Below the pieces are notes generated by a model that was not told the DNA's origin, made no database searches, and worked only from the letters and a program-made list of their open reading frames with translations. A program made the position numbers and the translations under genes. From CAWABB01 sp963780165 (GTDB taxonomy: Bacteria; Bacteroidota; Ignavibacteria; UBA10030; UBA6906), in the NCBI GenBank assembly GCA_963780165.1, contig CAWABB010000007.1, forward strand, positions 248,001 to 312,000: a DNA stretch of 64,000 nt. Direction: 5' to 3'. Positions 22,590-31,931 of this stretch are shown here, in pieces; the stretch's first letter is position 1; the number at the start of each line of letters is the position of its first letter.

Positions 22590-24815
22590 CTAAGCCATCC
22601 GGTTCTCGATGGAGGTGTAATAGGCCTGGGAGAGATCCCCACAGCCCACGTCAATCAGGTCCCCCACCACCAATCTCTCACCGCCAACAGTCCCTATTCG
22701 CTTAGCCGGAATTCCGTTCTTCGCGCAGAGCGCAATCAACGTTTCGGCCTTGTCTGGCGCTGTACTGATCACAACCCTCGACTGGTCCTCCCCGAACAGG
22801 TAGAAATCCGGCCGGAGCCCCGCAGGCTCCAGGCTTATCTTAGCGCCCATTCCCACCCCGTTCGCCCCCAGGCAGCACTCGGCGATCGCCACGGCAAGGC
22901 CCCCGTCGGAACAATCGTGTGCTGATCTGACGAGGCCGGCCCGAATGGCCTCCTGCAACGTTCCATGGAGACGTTTTTCCTCGGCCAGGTCGATGGCAGG
23001 AGCGTCTCCTGCCACAAGCCCGTGGACGGCGTGCAAATACTCCGAGCCTCCGATATGCCCCGTGGTCCGGCCAAGAAGTATCACCTCATCGTCGGGCACG
23101 GAGAACCCGGATCGGGTCACCCACCGAATGTCGTCGATCACTCCCAACATGCCGATGACAGGCGTGGGATACACAGCGGCTGTCGGGCTCTCATTGTAGA
23201 AGCTGACATTTCCCCCTGTGACGGGCGTGTCAAACACCCGGCACGCCTCGCCCATGCCGGCAATGGCTTCGGCAAATTGCCAGTACACCTCGGGCTTATA
23301 CGGATTGCCGAAGTTGAGGCAGTTCGTGACCGCCACAGGTACTGCGCCCGTGCAGGCAACATTTCTTGCCGACTCCGCAACGGCAATTTGTGCCCCGCGG
23401 CGGGGATTCAAATAGACGTATCGGCCGTTGCAGTCCGTCTTCACCGATAATGCCGTCCCGGTCTCCTTCAGGAAGATGACTGCGGCATCGGCATCGACAA
23501 GGAGCACGTTGTTGGTCCGGACCATGCTGTCGTACTGATGATAGACCCATCGCTTACTGGCGATGTTCGGGGCGGCCATAAGCGTCAGCAGCACGTCGCT
23601 CAGGCTGCCTGGCGCCGGCAGGCTATCGGGGCTGAAACCCCGTGTCTTCTTGAGATATTCCGGTTCCCGCTTGTCCCTGATATACACCGGCGCACCCCCC
23701 CCGAGCACCAGAGATTCAGGGGGCACATCGGCCTTCAACTCTCCCCGGTAAGAGATCAGCAGCCTGTCCTCGTCAATGACCTCCCCGATGATCTCTGCAT
23801 GCAGATCCCACTTCTCGAAGATCACCTTGATATCATCTTCGTGTCCCTTCTTGACAACGAGGAGCATTCGCTCCTGCGATTCTGAGAGCAGCAACTCGTA
23901 TGCGGTCATTCCGGATTCGCGCGCCGGCACCTTATCGAGGTTGATTCGCATCCCCGAGTTTCCTCGCGCGCTCATCTCGCATGTTGAACAAGTGATTCCA
24001 GCCGCGCCCATATCCTGAATGCCTACAAGGAAACCGGTGCGGATCGCTTCAAGTGTTGCTTCAAGCAGCAATTTCTCGGTGAACGGATCTCCGACCTGGA
24101 CCGAAGGCCGCCTGGCTTCGGAAGCTTCGGAGATCTCTTCCGATGCGAAAGTTGCCCCATGGATTCCATCGCGTCCCGTCGAGGAGCCGACGATCATTAC
24201 CGGATTTCCTGCTCCTCGGGCAACCGCGCTGGCCCACTGGCCGCTCTTCACGATTCCGACCGACATGGCATTGACGAGAGGATTCTCCTGGTAGCACGGG
24301 TCGAAGTACACCTCCCCGGCGACAGTCGGCACCCCAAAACTGTTGCCGTAGTCGCCTATCCCTTTCACGACTCCCTTGAAGAGGTATCGGGTTCGGTCGT
24401 TGTCGAGAGTCCCGAACCTCAGGGAGTTCAGCCCCGCAATCGGTCGGGCGCCCATCGTGAATATATCCCTCATGATGCCGCCGACGCCCGTTGCCGCGCC
24501 CTGGTACGGCTCAACTGCGGACGGATGGTTATGGCTCTCGATCTTGAAAGCCACCGCATAGCCGGCCCCGATGTCGACAAGCCCGGCGTTCTCTTCACCT
24601 GCGCTTACCAGGAGCCTGCCGCCGCTCCTGGGGAGCGTCTTCAGGAGAGCAATGGAGTTCTTATAACTGCAGTGCTCGCTCCACATGACGCTGAAAACGC
24701 CAAGTTCCGTATAGGTTGGCACCCGCCCAAGGATTCCGAGAATCCAGTGGTACTCCTCTTCAGTGAGCCCATGGTCAAGCGCGAGCTTGAGATCTACTTG
24801 AGGTTCTTGCTTCAT
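22590..24815 (-). CDS. purL: Phosphoribosylformylglycinamidine synthase subunit II
   Basis: A 741-residue small-type PurL, the ATP-dependent synthetase of the FGAM step in purine synthesis, which works with PurQ and PurS (not in this window). The N terminus has the EYHWILGILGRVPTYTELGVFSVMWSEHCSYKNS signature and HNHPSAVEPYQGAATGVGGIMRD. The second half contains VAVTNCLNFGNPYKPEVYWQF and VRSAHDCSDGGLAVAIAECC. It lies 12 bases after the FadL-like gene and ends the mutS2 run. The following 240 bases before the convergent lipid kinase gene show only a weak A-T hairpin and no clear terminator. Confidence 0.97.
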   Translation of the reverse strand: MKQEPQVDLKLALDHGLTEEEYHWILGILGRVPTYTELGVFSVMWSEHCSYKNSIALLKTLPRSGGRLLVSAGEENAGLVDIGAGYAVAFKIESHNHPSAVEPYQGAATGVGGIMRDIFTMGARPIAGLNSLRFGTLDNDRTRYLFKGVVKGIGDYGNSFGVPTVAGEVYFDPCYQENPLVNAMSVGIVKSGQWASAVARGAGNPVMIVGSSTGRDGIHGATFASEEISEASEARRPSVQVGDPFTEKLLLEATLEAIRTGFLVGIQDMGAAGITCSTCEMSARGNSGMRINLDKVPARESGMTAYELLLSESQERMLLVVKKGHEDDIKVIFEKWDLHAEIIGEVIDEDRLLISYRGELKADVPPESLVLGGGAPVYIRDKREPEYLKKTRGFSPDSLPAPGSLSDVLLTLMAAPNIASKRWVYHQYDSMVRTNNVLLVDADAAVIFLKETGTALSVKTDCNGRYVYLNPRRGAQIAVAESARNVACTGAVPVAVTNCLNFGNPYKPEVYWQFAEAIAGMGEACRVFDTPVTGGNVSFYNESPTAAVYPTPVIGMLGVIDDIRWVTRSGFSVPDDEVILLGRTTGHIGGSEYLHAVHGLVAGDAPAIDLAEEKRLHGTLQEAIRAGLVRSAHDCSDGGLAVAIAECCLGANGVGMGAKISLEPAGLRPDFYLFGEDQSRVVISTAPDKAETLIALCAKNGIPAKRIGTVGGERLVVGDLIDVGCGDLSQAYYTSIENRMA

Positions 24816-24827
24816 CGAAATGGAATC

Positions 24828-26132
24828 CTATCTCCAGAGATAACTGACGCTTAATGAAACGCTTGTCCCGCTTGTTCTATAGGTACCGTTGAACGCTTGT
24901 CCTGGGAGTCCCGTGGCTTCATCAGTGATTACCAACCCTGAGTCATCTACTGTGCGGTCCTTGAATGCGTACTCCGAGACCGCGAAGTCCAGCAACAGCC
25001 CTGGTCCGACCCTGTACCCGAGCCCGACAGAATACCCATAGCAATCGGCATCCGGGAATGCCGGGTGGGCCGTTGCGTCCGGGACGGGTGTGGCATCGTA
25101 CGAGAAGCCGCCTCGAAGATCAATATCAGATAAGCGGTATTCGGCTCCAATTGCGATTCTGTAGGAATCATCCCAGCCCTGAGGGAGGACATAGCCGTCC
25201 GCGGTGCCCGGGATTTCGTACACGATTTCCCGGGCAGACGACCACAACACGAGGTCGAATTCTGATGTAAGAAGCAAGGACGGCATCGGGCTTACCGTGG
25301 CCCCGATGGCCAGTTCCGATGGAATCGTCATGGATATCGATGCGGGCCACCCTGAATAGCTCAGACGGGAGGATTGCGGTGAACTCGAACTGAGCGAAGC
25401 CTCGGCGTCGGATATCATCACGTCCGAACCGAGTGTGTACGATCCTCCGAGAGACCAGTTCCCTCCAGTCACCAATACTCCAGCCTGAAAGCCGACATCC
25501 AGGCCGGATTCTCCATCGATGCTCTTCTGATGCGCCTCGCCCGGGGATGTGCCGGCTCCCGGGTCGAGCACCCAGGAGGTCATCACATGCTTTGTCAATC
25601 TCAATGGGACGCTTGCCCCCAGCGATACTCCTTTGATCGGACTGAATGCGACCGCCGGGGCAAGCACGCCCGTCCGATGCTCAAACGACGTCACAAGCTG
25701 CCTTCCGACCCATTCCGAAGTCCACTCTGAGCGTGCAAGATAAGGCGCCCCGGCCGACAGGCCGACTCCGAAATTCTGGCTGATCGCGAACGACAGCGCG
25801 AAAGTCGGAGGGAAAAGGAAAACGGGCTCGGACTTCGTCTCCGCTTCTGATGGCGCGATCCCCGCGAATCGGTACTCCGGGACAATGAGTCCGGCCCCCA
25901 GCGTGAGCCGCGTGCCCCCAGGCGACGCCAGGAGTGCGGGGTTCTTCGAAAAGTCCACCGGATCCGAGCATATGGCAACCGTGGCAGAACCGAGGGCCGA
26001 ACCCCGTGCTTGAATCTGCGGGGCTTGCAGGCCTCCGGCCCGGGCAATGGGCTGACAGGCAACGAGCGCGGCAAGAAGCGTTGCCACCCACACTGCACAA
26101 CCACGGATGCTTGCCACGAGGCGGTATCTCAT
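24828..26132 (-). CDS. FadL/OmpP1-family outer-membrane transport protein
   Basis: A 434-residue outer-membrane beta-barrel with a signal peptide (about 1-32). After cleavage the sequence GGLQAPQIQARGSALGSATVAICSDPVDFSKNPALLA matches the hatch/N-terminal region of OMPP1/FadL/TodX proteins, which import long-chain fatty acids or other hydrophobic compounds. The barrel ends with SVSLSVSYLWR, close to the aromatic-terminal rule. It is translationally coupled (ATGA) to the biotin carrier gene, suggesting a link between lipid uptake and acyl-CoA carboxylation. Confidence 0.85.
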   Translation of the reverse strand: MRYRLVASIRGCAVWVATLLAALVACQPIARAGGLQAPQIQARGSALGSATVAICSDPVDFSKNPALLASPGGTRLTLGAGLIVPEYRFAGIAPSEAETKSEPVFLFPPTFALSFAISQNFGVGLSAGAPYLARSEWTSEWVGRQLVTSFEHRTGVLAPAVAFSPIKGVSLGASVPLRLTKHVMTSWVLDPGAGTSPGEAHQKSIDGESGLDVGFQAGVLVTGGNWSLGGSYTLGSDVMISDAEASLSSSSPQSSRLSYSGWPASISMTIPSELAIGATVSPMPSLLLTSEFDLVLWSSAREIVYEIPGTADGYVLPQGWDDSYRIAIGAEYRLSDIDLRGGFSYDATPVPDATAHPAFPDADCYGYSVGLGYRVGPGLLLDFAVSEYAFKDRTVDDSGLVITDEATGLPGQAFNGTYRTSGTSVSLSVSYLWR

Positions 26133-26626
26133 TTCAGGATTATGAGCAAGGCGCCCTTTTCGACCGCCTTTCCGGCCGCGACCGCAACTTCGACCACGGT
26201 TCCGTTCTGGCTCGCCTTGAGGGTGTTTTCCATCTTCATTGCTTCGAGGACCACAAGCCCTTGTCCTACCGTCACATCATCTCCCACCTTCACGTCGATT
26301 CTCACAATACGCGACGGCATGGGAGCGCGGACTTCCAGGATCGATTGAGTCTGAACGCCTGTCGAGGCTAGTGAAGATATCAGCTGTTCGCGCTCCGACT
26401 GCGTCTCGAACTCGATGAGTCGTCCGTTCACTACTACATGCCACCGATCACCGACCCTGGCCGCTGCGGCCGTGACCATTGTCCCCCCGTGGATGAGCTG
26501 GAATGTCCGCTCTCCGGTCCGGACGATCGTGACGGGTTCGTCCGAATCCCCGATCCGGACCACACCGTCACCGTCCGTGCTGGCGACGAATAACAGTTCT
26601 CTATGTCGGATTCGATATGCAGGCAT
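26129..26626 (-). CDS. Biotin carboxyl carrier subunit of an acyl-CoA carboxylase
   Basis: A 165-residue protein whose C-terminal biotinyl domain (about 92-165) contains VLEAMKMENTL, with the lysine to be biotinylated, and a PMPSRIVRIDVKVGDDVTVGQGL start. The N-terminal half is a beta-rich linker as in propionyl- or acetyl-CoA carboxylase carrier proteins. It sits 12 bases after the biotin carboxylase gene and overlaps the FadL-like gene. The carboxyltransferase subunit is not in the window, so the acyl-CoA substrate cannot be set. Confidence 0.9.
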   Translation of the reverse strand: MPAYRIRHRELLFVASTDGDGVVRIGDSDEPVTIVRTGERTFQLIHGGTMVTAAAARVGDRWHVVVNGRLIEFETQSEREQLISSLASTGVQTQSILEVRAPMPSRIVRIDVKVGDDVTVGQGLVVLEAMKMENTLKASQNGTVVEVAVAAGKAVEKGALLIILK

Positions 26627-26638
26627 TTCTGTGGCGCA

Positions 26639-28159
26639 CTAGTCTCTCAGCGCGTCCCGCCGGCGATGCTTCCAGCCGACGCCGTTGGTTGAGCCTGAAG
26701 TGGGTAATCCGTTGTGAATCAAAGATCTTGACCTGTTCTCCTCAAGCATCGCGACGAGTGCTGCTGCTCGCGCCAGGTCTTTCATGTCCGGTCCGGGGAG
26801 ATTTTCGGCTCGAAGGTCACGGTCCAGCAGGCGCGTCGAGTACTGTCCTGATCGGAAGAACGAGCTGTCGAGGACTTCGGCGCAGAGTTGCGTGTTTGTT
26901 TTCACGCCGAGGATGGTGTACTCGCGGAGGGCGCGGATCATTCGTGCAATCGCTTCGTTGCGGTTCGGGGCCCAGACGAGCAGTTTCGAGAGAAGCGAGT
27001 CGTAGTATACCGAGACTTCCGAGCCTTCGTCGAAGCCGCGGTCTTCTCTTACGCCCGGCCCGCCCGGTGGCCGCATATAGAGGATCGTGCCGGTCGAAGG
27101 AAGATACCCATCGTCGACATCCTCGGCGCAGATCCGGCACTCGATCGCGTGGCCGCGGAAGCTGATCTCTTCCTGAGCGATTCCGAGGGACTCCCCCGCG
27201 GCGATGCGAAGTTGCTCGGCCACCAGGTCGAGCCCCGTGCGCAGTTCGGTCACGGGGTGCTCGACCTGCAATCTGGTGTTCATTTCAAGGAAATAGAATC
27301 GCCCGGTATCGTCGAGAAGGAACTCGATGGTTCCGGCGTTGTAGTATCCGCACGCTCTTGCGGCGTTGACGGCGGTCGCGCCCATGGCAGCTCTGAGGCC
27401 GTCGGTCAGCGCGACCGACGGAGATTCCTCGACGATCTTCTGATGCCTGCGCTGGACGGAGCATTCACGTTCTCCAAGGTGGATGACGTTGCCGTGGTGG
27501 TCGCCCAGGATCTGGAATTCTATATGTCGGGGGTTTTCAAGGTATTTCTCGACGTAGAGCCGGCCGTCTCCGAAGGCAGACATCGCTTCAGACCGCGCGG
27601 TCTGAAAGGCGTCCGCAAGTTCTTCACGGGACCGGACGATTCTCATCCCTTTTCCCCCGCCTCCTGCAGCCGCTTTCAGCAGGATCGGGAATCCCTCCCG
27701 CTCGCCGAAAGCGTGAACCCCCTGGATGTCCTTCACCGGGCCATCGGTACCGGGGACGGTGGGAACGCCGGCAGCTCCGACGAGCTGTCGGGCGCGCGTC
27801 TTCTCCCCCATCGCACGGATCGAATCTGCTGAAGGACCGATGAACACCAGCCCCGCATTTTCAACCGCTTCGGCGAAGGCAGGATTCTCGGAGAGGAATC
27901 CGTACCCGGGGTGGATGGCGTCTGCACCGGACGATTGTGCGGCTGCGATGATCGCCTCGGCTCGCAGGTAGCTCTCTCGCGGGGGTGGCGGGCCGATGCC
28001 GACCGAGGCATCGGCCATGCGGACGTGAGGCATCGTCCGGTCCGCGTCGGAATAGACTGCGACCGTTTCGATCCCGCGTTCGCGGCAGGTCCTCATGATC
28101 CGGACGGCGATCTCGCCCCGGTTGGCCACCAGCACACGCTTCAGTGGACGGACCGGCAT
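26639..28159 (-). CDS. Biotin carboxylase subunit of an acyl-CoA carboxylase
   Basis: A 506-residue ATP-grasp enzyme that carboxylates biotin on the carrier protein. The N terminus KRVLVANRGEIAVRIMRTCRERGI, the HPGYGFLSENPAFAE motif, the glycine-rich loop KAAAGGGGKGMRI, the RDCSVQRRHQK-type segment (here RECSVQRRHQKIVEESPS) and FLEMNTRLQVEHPVTE are all present. It is slightly longer than AccC of fatty-acid synthesis and is closer in style to propionyl/methylcrotonyl-CoA carboxylase subunits. The start overlaps the mutS2 stop (ATGA), and the biotin carrier follows 12 bases later. Confidence 0.93.
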   Translation of the reverse strand: MPVRPLKRVLVANRGEIAVRIMRTCRERGIETVAVYSDADRTMPHVRMADASVGIGPPPPRESYLRAEAIIAAAQSSGADAIHPGYGFLSENPAFAEAVENAGLVFIGPSADSIRAMGEKTRARQLVGAAGVPTVPGTDGPVKDIQGVHAFGEREGFPILLKAAAGGGGKGMRIVRSREELADAFQTARSEAMSAFGDGRLYVEKYLENPRHIEFQILGDHHGNVIHLGERECSVQRRHQKIVEESPSVALTDGLRAAMGATAVNAARACGYYNAGTIEFLLDDTGRFYFLEMNTRLQVEHPVTELRTGLDLVAEQLRIAAGESLGIAQEEISFRGHAIECRICAEDVDDGYLPSTGTILYMRPPGGPGVREDRGFDEGSEVSVYYDSLLSKLLVWAPNRNEAIARMIRALREYTILGVKTNTQLCAEVLDSSFFRSGQYSTRLLDRDLRAENLPGPDMKDLARAAALVAMLEENRSRSLIHNGLPTSGSTNGVGWKHRRRDALRD

Positions 28160-30525
28160 CAGGAATCTCCCAATTCAACGACCGTCGCCCCTGTTCCGCC
28201 TTCGTTCCACTCGCCGAGGCGGAACGTGCGGACGCGCGGGTGCCGGGAAAGATAGTCGGTCACTTTCTTGCGCAGGGCGCCGGTTCCTTTGCCATGAATG
28301 ATGTCCACGCGCGAGAGGCCGGCAAGCATCGCGCTGTCCAGGAATTTGTCGAGCAGGGGCAGGGCTTCGTCTCCGGTCATTCCGCGGAGGTCGAGTTCCC
28401 GCTCGGGGGTGGCCGGGAGGTCGTACACGGACGTTGGCGTCGACACGCGGGGGCGGGCTCCCTTCGGGGCGGCACGAAGATCTTCCATGTGCACGCGCAT
28501 GCGCATGCTGCCGAAGACGACGATGGCGGACTTTCCGTTGTCGCCAACCGACACGATTTCGCCCGTGTCGGTTCCATCCAGGAGCCGGACCGCCGATCCG
28601 GGAGCGAGCGTGTCATCCACCGGGCGTTCTTCCTGCAGCGTTCCGGCTTCCCGTGTCAGATCCTCCTTCACCCGCGCAATCTCCGCACGGGCGGCCTGCA
28701 CGCTGTCGCGACCGGCTGCCTGCTCGCGGATCTCCCTGACGCTCTTCTCGATCACGGCGTTCGCCCGGTCGACGATGAGTCTGGCCTCCTCGACGGCGTG
28801 TCGTTTCAGGTCGCGGAGTTCAGAGCTCAGCGCGGCGATGCGGCCCTCATACATCCTCACGAGCTCATCGAGTCTCGCCTTCTCACGCCGCGCGCTCTCC
28901 ATGTCCGCCCGGTAGGTCTGGACGGAATGTTCGAGCTCGGCGAGGAGCGTCTCGAGCCGGGTCGCCCGGTGACCCATGAGCTCGCGTGCCCGTGCCATCA
29001 GCCCGGAGGGGAACCCGATGCGCGTCGCCATCTCAAGCGCGTAGCTGCTTCCCGGGACTCCGGTCCGAAACCGATACGTCGGCTGCAATGTCTGCTGATC
29101 GAATTCCATGGCGCCGTTCAGCATCCCCGGCGTCTCGTGGGCGAATACTTTCAGCGAGCCCTGATGGGTCGTGGCGATCGTCAGTGCGTTCCGACGCGTG
29201 AGCGATTCGAGCACGGCTGCGGCGATCGCCCCCCCCTCTCCCGGGTCGGTGCCTGATCCGATCTCGTCGATCAACACGAGGCTCCCTGCGTCAGCATGCT
29301 CGGCGATCGCTTTCAGGTGCTGGAGGTGCGAACTGAACGTGCTGAGGTCGCTCTCGATTGATTGCTCGTCGCCGATTTCGACGTACACCGTGCGTACGAG
29401 GCGGAGGCGCGACCCGTCGCCCGCCGGAATATGCAGGCCCGCTTGCGCCATGAGCGTGAGCAAGCCCACGCACTTCATCGCGACGCTCTTTCCTCCTGCG
29501 TTCGGCCCGCTGATGAGGAGCGTCGTCGCGTGCTCGCCGAGCGCCATGTCGAGCGGCACCGTGCCATCGTGTCCGTGGTGGAGCAGCAGCAGCGGATGCC
29601 GTGCGTGCTGCAACAGCATCGGGCCGTCAGGGTCGACCTCCGGCTCGGTGCCGAGAATCTCCATCGAGTACTTCGCGCGCCCCTGGAGGGCGTCCACGTC
29701 CGCGAGGATCTGCAGGTTGCTCTGCAGGCCGTCGCGCAGACGTCCCACCTGCGCGGTCAGATCGCGGAGGATCCGTTCGATCTCCCGCTGCTCTTCGAAC
29801 TGGAGGTTCCGGATTTCATTGTTCAGCTCGAGCGTTTCGGTGGGCTCGATGAAAACGGTCGCACCGCTGGCTGAGGCGCTGTGGACGAAACCGTGCACGC
29901 GCTGTTTGTGCTCGGCCTTCACGGGAATGACCATCCGGCCTTCGCGCGTCGTGATAATCTCGTCCTGGCTGAACCCCTGTTCGGACACGGCCTTCAGGAT
30001 CGACTCGAGGCGCTTTCGCAGCGTTCCGTAGCGCTCGGCGATTGATCGCGTGATCGACTGCAGCTCGCGTGACGCCGACGCCCGTACCGTACCGGTCTCG
30101 TCGATCGCCTGGTCAATGTTGAACTCCAGAACTTTGTCCGACACCAGGGGCTCGATCAGGGCCCAGAGCGACGGAGCCGTGTCCCTTCGCTTCGCGATGA
30201 ATCCGCGGAGGATGCGCGCCGCCGCGAGCGTTGAACCGATCTCCCTGATTTCTCGCGGAAGCAGCGATGATCCTTCGATGCCGGACCGGGAAATCGCCTT
30301 TGCCACCGGGTGAATCCCGTCGAGAGGGATTCCCGCCTCGGTCTCGATCAGCCGCTTCATCTCGGAGACGAGCGAGAGCCTGGCGCGCACCTCAGCATGG
30401 TCGGCGGAGATGTCCAGGCTCGCGATGCGATCGCGCCCCGGATCGGATTGTGCGTAACGGGCGACACGCGCGAGCACTGTCGCGAATTCAAGCTTCCGGG
30501 CGGCATCCTCGAAGGCGCCGGTCAT
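28159..30525 (-). CDS. mutS2: Endonuclease MutS2
   Basis: A 788-residue MutS2. The ATPase domain has Walker A SGPNAGGKSVAMK and Walker B SLVLIDEIGSGTDPGEG with the TTHQGSLK switch. A long coiled coil follows, and a C-terminal Smr nuclease domain begins at LDLRGMTGDEALPLLDKFL and includes IIHGKGTGALRKKV. MutS2 acts on recombination intermediates and collided ribosomes, not on mismatch repair. ATG 30525 (MTGAFEDAARKLEF) is chosen over GTG 30558 because GGAG lies 8 bases before it and the extension is unrelated. It heads the operon mutS2, biotin carboxylase, biotin carrier, FadL-like, purL. Confidence 0.95.
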   Translation of the reverse strand: MTGAFEDAARKLEFATVLARVARYAQSDPGRDRIASLDISADHAEVRARLSLVSEMKRLIETEAGIPLDGIHPVAKAISRSGIEGSSLLPREIREIGSTLAAARILRGFIAKRRDTAPSLWALIEPLVSDKVLEFNIDQAIDETGTVRASASRELQSITRSIAERYGTLRKRLESILKAVSEQGFSQDEIITTREGRMVIPVKAEHKQRVHGFVHSASASGATVFIEPTETLELNNEIRNLQFEEQREIERILRDLTAQVGRLRDGLQSNLQILADVDALQGRAKYSMEILGTEPEVDPDGPMLLQHARHPLLLLHHGHDGTVPLDMALGEHATTLLISGPNAGGKSVAMKCVGLLTLMAQAGLHIPAGDGSRLRLVRTVYVEIGDEQSIESDLSTFSSHLQHLKAIAEHADAGSLVLIDEIGSGTDPGEGGAIAAAVLESLTRRNALTIATTHQGSLKVFAHETPGMLNGAMEFDQQTLQPTYRFRTGVPGSSYALEMATRIGFPSGLMARARELMGHRATRLETLLAELEHSVQTYRADMESARREKARLDELVRMYEGRIAALSSELRDLKRHAVEEARLIVDRANAVIEKSVREIREQAAGRDSVQAARAEIARVKEDLTREAGTLQEERPVDDTLAPGSAVRLLDGTDTGEIVSVGDNGKSAIVVFGSMRMRVHMEDLRAAPKGARPRVSTPTSVYDLPATPERELDLRGMTGDEALPLLDKFLDSAMLAGLSRVDIIHGKGTGALRKKVTDYLSRHPRVRTFRLGEWNEGGTGATVVELGDS

Positions 30526-30621
30526 GGCACGAGCTCCGTGTCGGTCTGCACGATGCACAGGTGTGACGAGGCGGGCGGAGGCGAGGACGGGAAGGGCGAT
30601 CCGGTGATCACGGGCGGGTCG

Positions 30622-31080
30622 TCAGCTGGCTCCAAGCGCCTTCCGGACCAGTTCCTGCACCGTCTTCCCGTCGGCGCGTCCCTTCACCGCCTTCATCACG
30701 GCGGGCATCACCTTGCCAAAGTCGGACATGCCTGAGGCGCCCGCGGCGGCAACAGCCGACCGGATCACCTCGGCAATCTCGTCGGCGGACATCTGCGCCG
30801 GGAGATATTCATGGACAATGGCCAGTTCGGCAGTTTCCTGCGCCACGAGATCCGTTCGCCCGCCCTGCGCAAACATCTCGATGGACTCCCGACGCTTTTT
30901 CGCGGCCGCATTGAGTACCGCAAGCTCGTCGTCCGCACTCACGGGCGAGCCGGAACCGCGCTTCTCGATCTCCTTCTCCATGAGCGCAGCCCGAAGGGAG
31001 CGCAGCGTCTCCAGCCGCAGCTTGTCGTGGCTCTTCATGCAACGCTGCATGTCGGTCATCAGTTGCTCTTTCAGGCCCAT
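30622..31080 (-). CDS. GatB/YqeY domain-containing protein
   Basis: A 152-residue YqeY protein, homologous to the C-terminal tRNA-binding domain of the amidotransferase GatB. It starts MGLKEQLMTDMQRCMKSHDKLRLETLRSLRAAL and ends with the helical GKVMPAVMKAVKGRADGKTVQELVRKAL motif. It may take part in tRNA-dependent amidation or tRNA quality control; the role of stand-alone YqeY is not established. It lies 34 bases after the SDR gene on the same strand. Confidence 0.93.
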   Translation of the reverse strand: MGLKEQLMTDMQRCMKSHDKLRLETLRSLRAALMEKEIEKRGSGSPVSADDELAVLNAAAKKRRESIEMFAQGGRTDLVAQETAELAIVHEYLPAQMSADEIAEVIRSAVAAAGASGMSDFGKVMPAVMKAVKGRADGKTVQELVRKALGAS

Positions 31081-31114
31081 TGGTGTCTTTCCAGTTCGTT
31101 GCCAGGGACTACCG

Positions 31115-31822
31115 TTACACGCCGCCGTACATTTTCAGGACGTTCCCGCTGACGGAGCCCGCCTCGCGGGAACAGAAGAACTGAATGGCCGACGCAATCT
31201 CCTCCGGCGTGACCCATGCGGTGACGTCAGCGTCGGGCATGGATCTTCTGTTCGCCTCGGTGAGGATGATGCTCGGCGCGATCGCGTTCACCGTCACGCC
31301 GCTCCCCTTCAGCTCGGCCGCAAGGTCTCGCGTGAGCGTCGCGACCCCGGCTTTGGAGACTGCGTACGGAATCCGCCGCGGGCCGACGGAGAGGGCCGCG
31401 CTCGCCGCGATCGAGACGATGCGCCCGAATTTCCTGCCCTTCATCCCCCCCACCACTGCCCGGGTCATGAGAAATGCCGTCCTGAGATTCAGGGCGAGCA
31501 TCGAGTCCCACTCATCGATGGTCACGTCTTCGAGCAGGGCCCCCCCGGCGTACCCTCCGGCCGCGTTCACGAGGATGTCGACCGGACCGAGCTCGCGCTC
31601 AACGGTGGAGATGAACGTCGCCACAGCGGCCTCGTCCGACAGATCGGCGTTGATCAGCAGAGGTTCTGGAGACAGGCCCCCCTGCTCGCGTGCGACGTGA
31701 GAGGGGCTCCGGAGCACCGGCACCGCGATGCGGGTGCCCGTCTGGGCGAGCCGGCGTACAACCGAGGTGCCCAGGGCACCGGTGCCGCCGGTGACGATTG
31801 CGATCAGGTTTCCATCGACCAT
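31115..31822 (-). CDS. SDR-family oxidoreductase (FabG-like)
   Basis: A 235-residue short-chain dehydrogenase. The nucleotide-binding motif is TGGTGALGTSVVRRLA, followed by NAAGGYAGG, the catalytic serine region (SIAASAALSVGPRRIPYAVSKAGV, with Tyr and Lys in YxxxK) and a shortened C terminus with SREAGSVSGNVLKMYGG. Substrate unknown; general 3-oxoacyl or sugar reductase-like. Its ATG lies eight bases past the -10 hexamer of a strong promoter, so the mRNA is probably leaderless. yqeY follows. Confidence 0.9.
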   Translation of the reverse strand: MVDGNLIAIVTGGTGALGTSVVRRLAQTGTRIAVPVLRSPSHVAREQGGLSPEPLLINADLSDEAAVATFISTVERELGPVDILVNAAGGYAGGALLEDVTIDEWDSMLALNLRTAFLMTRAVVGGMKGRKFGRIVSIAASAALSVGPRRIPYAVSKAGVATLTRDLAAELKGSGVTVNAIAPSIILTEANRRSMPDADVTAWVTPEEIASAIQFFCSREAGSVSGNVLKMYGGV

Positions 31823-31830
31823 GAAGCAAA

Positions 31831-31859
31831 AATATACCGATCAACCGCAGGATAGTCAA
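31831..31859 (-). promoter_or_regulatory. Promoter of the SDR-yqeY transcript
   Basis: Minus strand: TTGACT (31859-31854), 17-base spacer, TATATT (31836-31831). The start point would be about 31824, two bases before the ATG. Confidence 0.7.
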
Positions 31860-31874
31860 GGAATGCCCTGAACC

Positions 31875-31903
31875 TTGAAAAAGAGTGCCGATCTTGATAT
31901 GAT
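31875..31903 (+). promoter_or_regulatory. Promoter of the peroxiredoxin operon
   Basis: TTGAAA (31875-31880), 17-base spacer, TATGAT (31898-31903). The leader is about 22 bases and includes GGGTGA before the ATG at 31932. It is divergent from the SDR promoter. Confidence 0.65.
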
Positions 31904-31931
31904 ATAAGATTCTTATCTGGGTGACCACACA

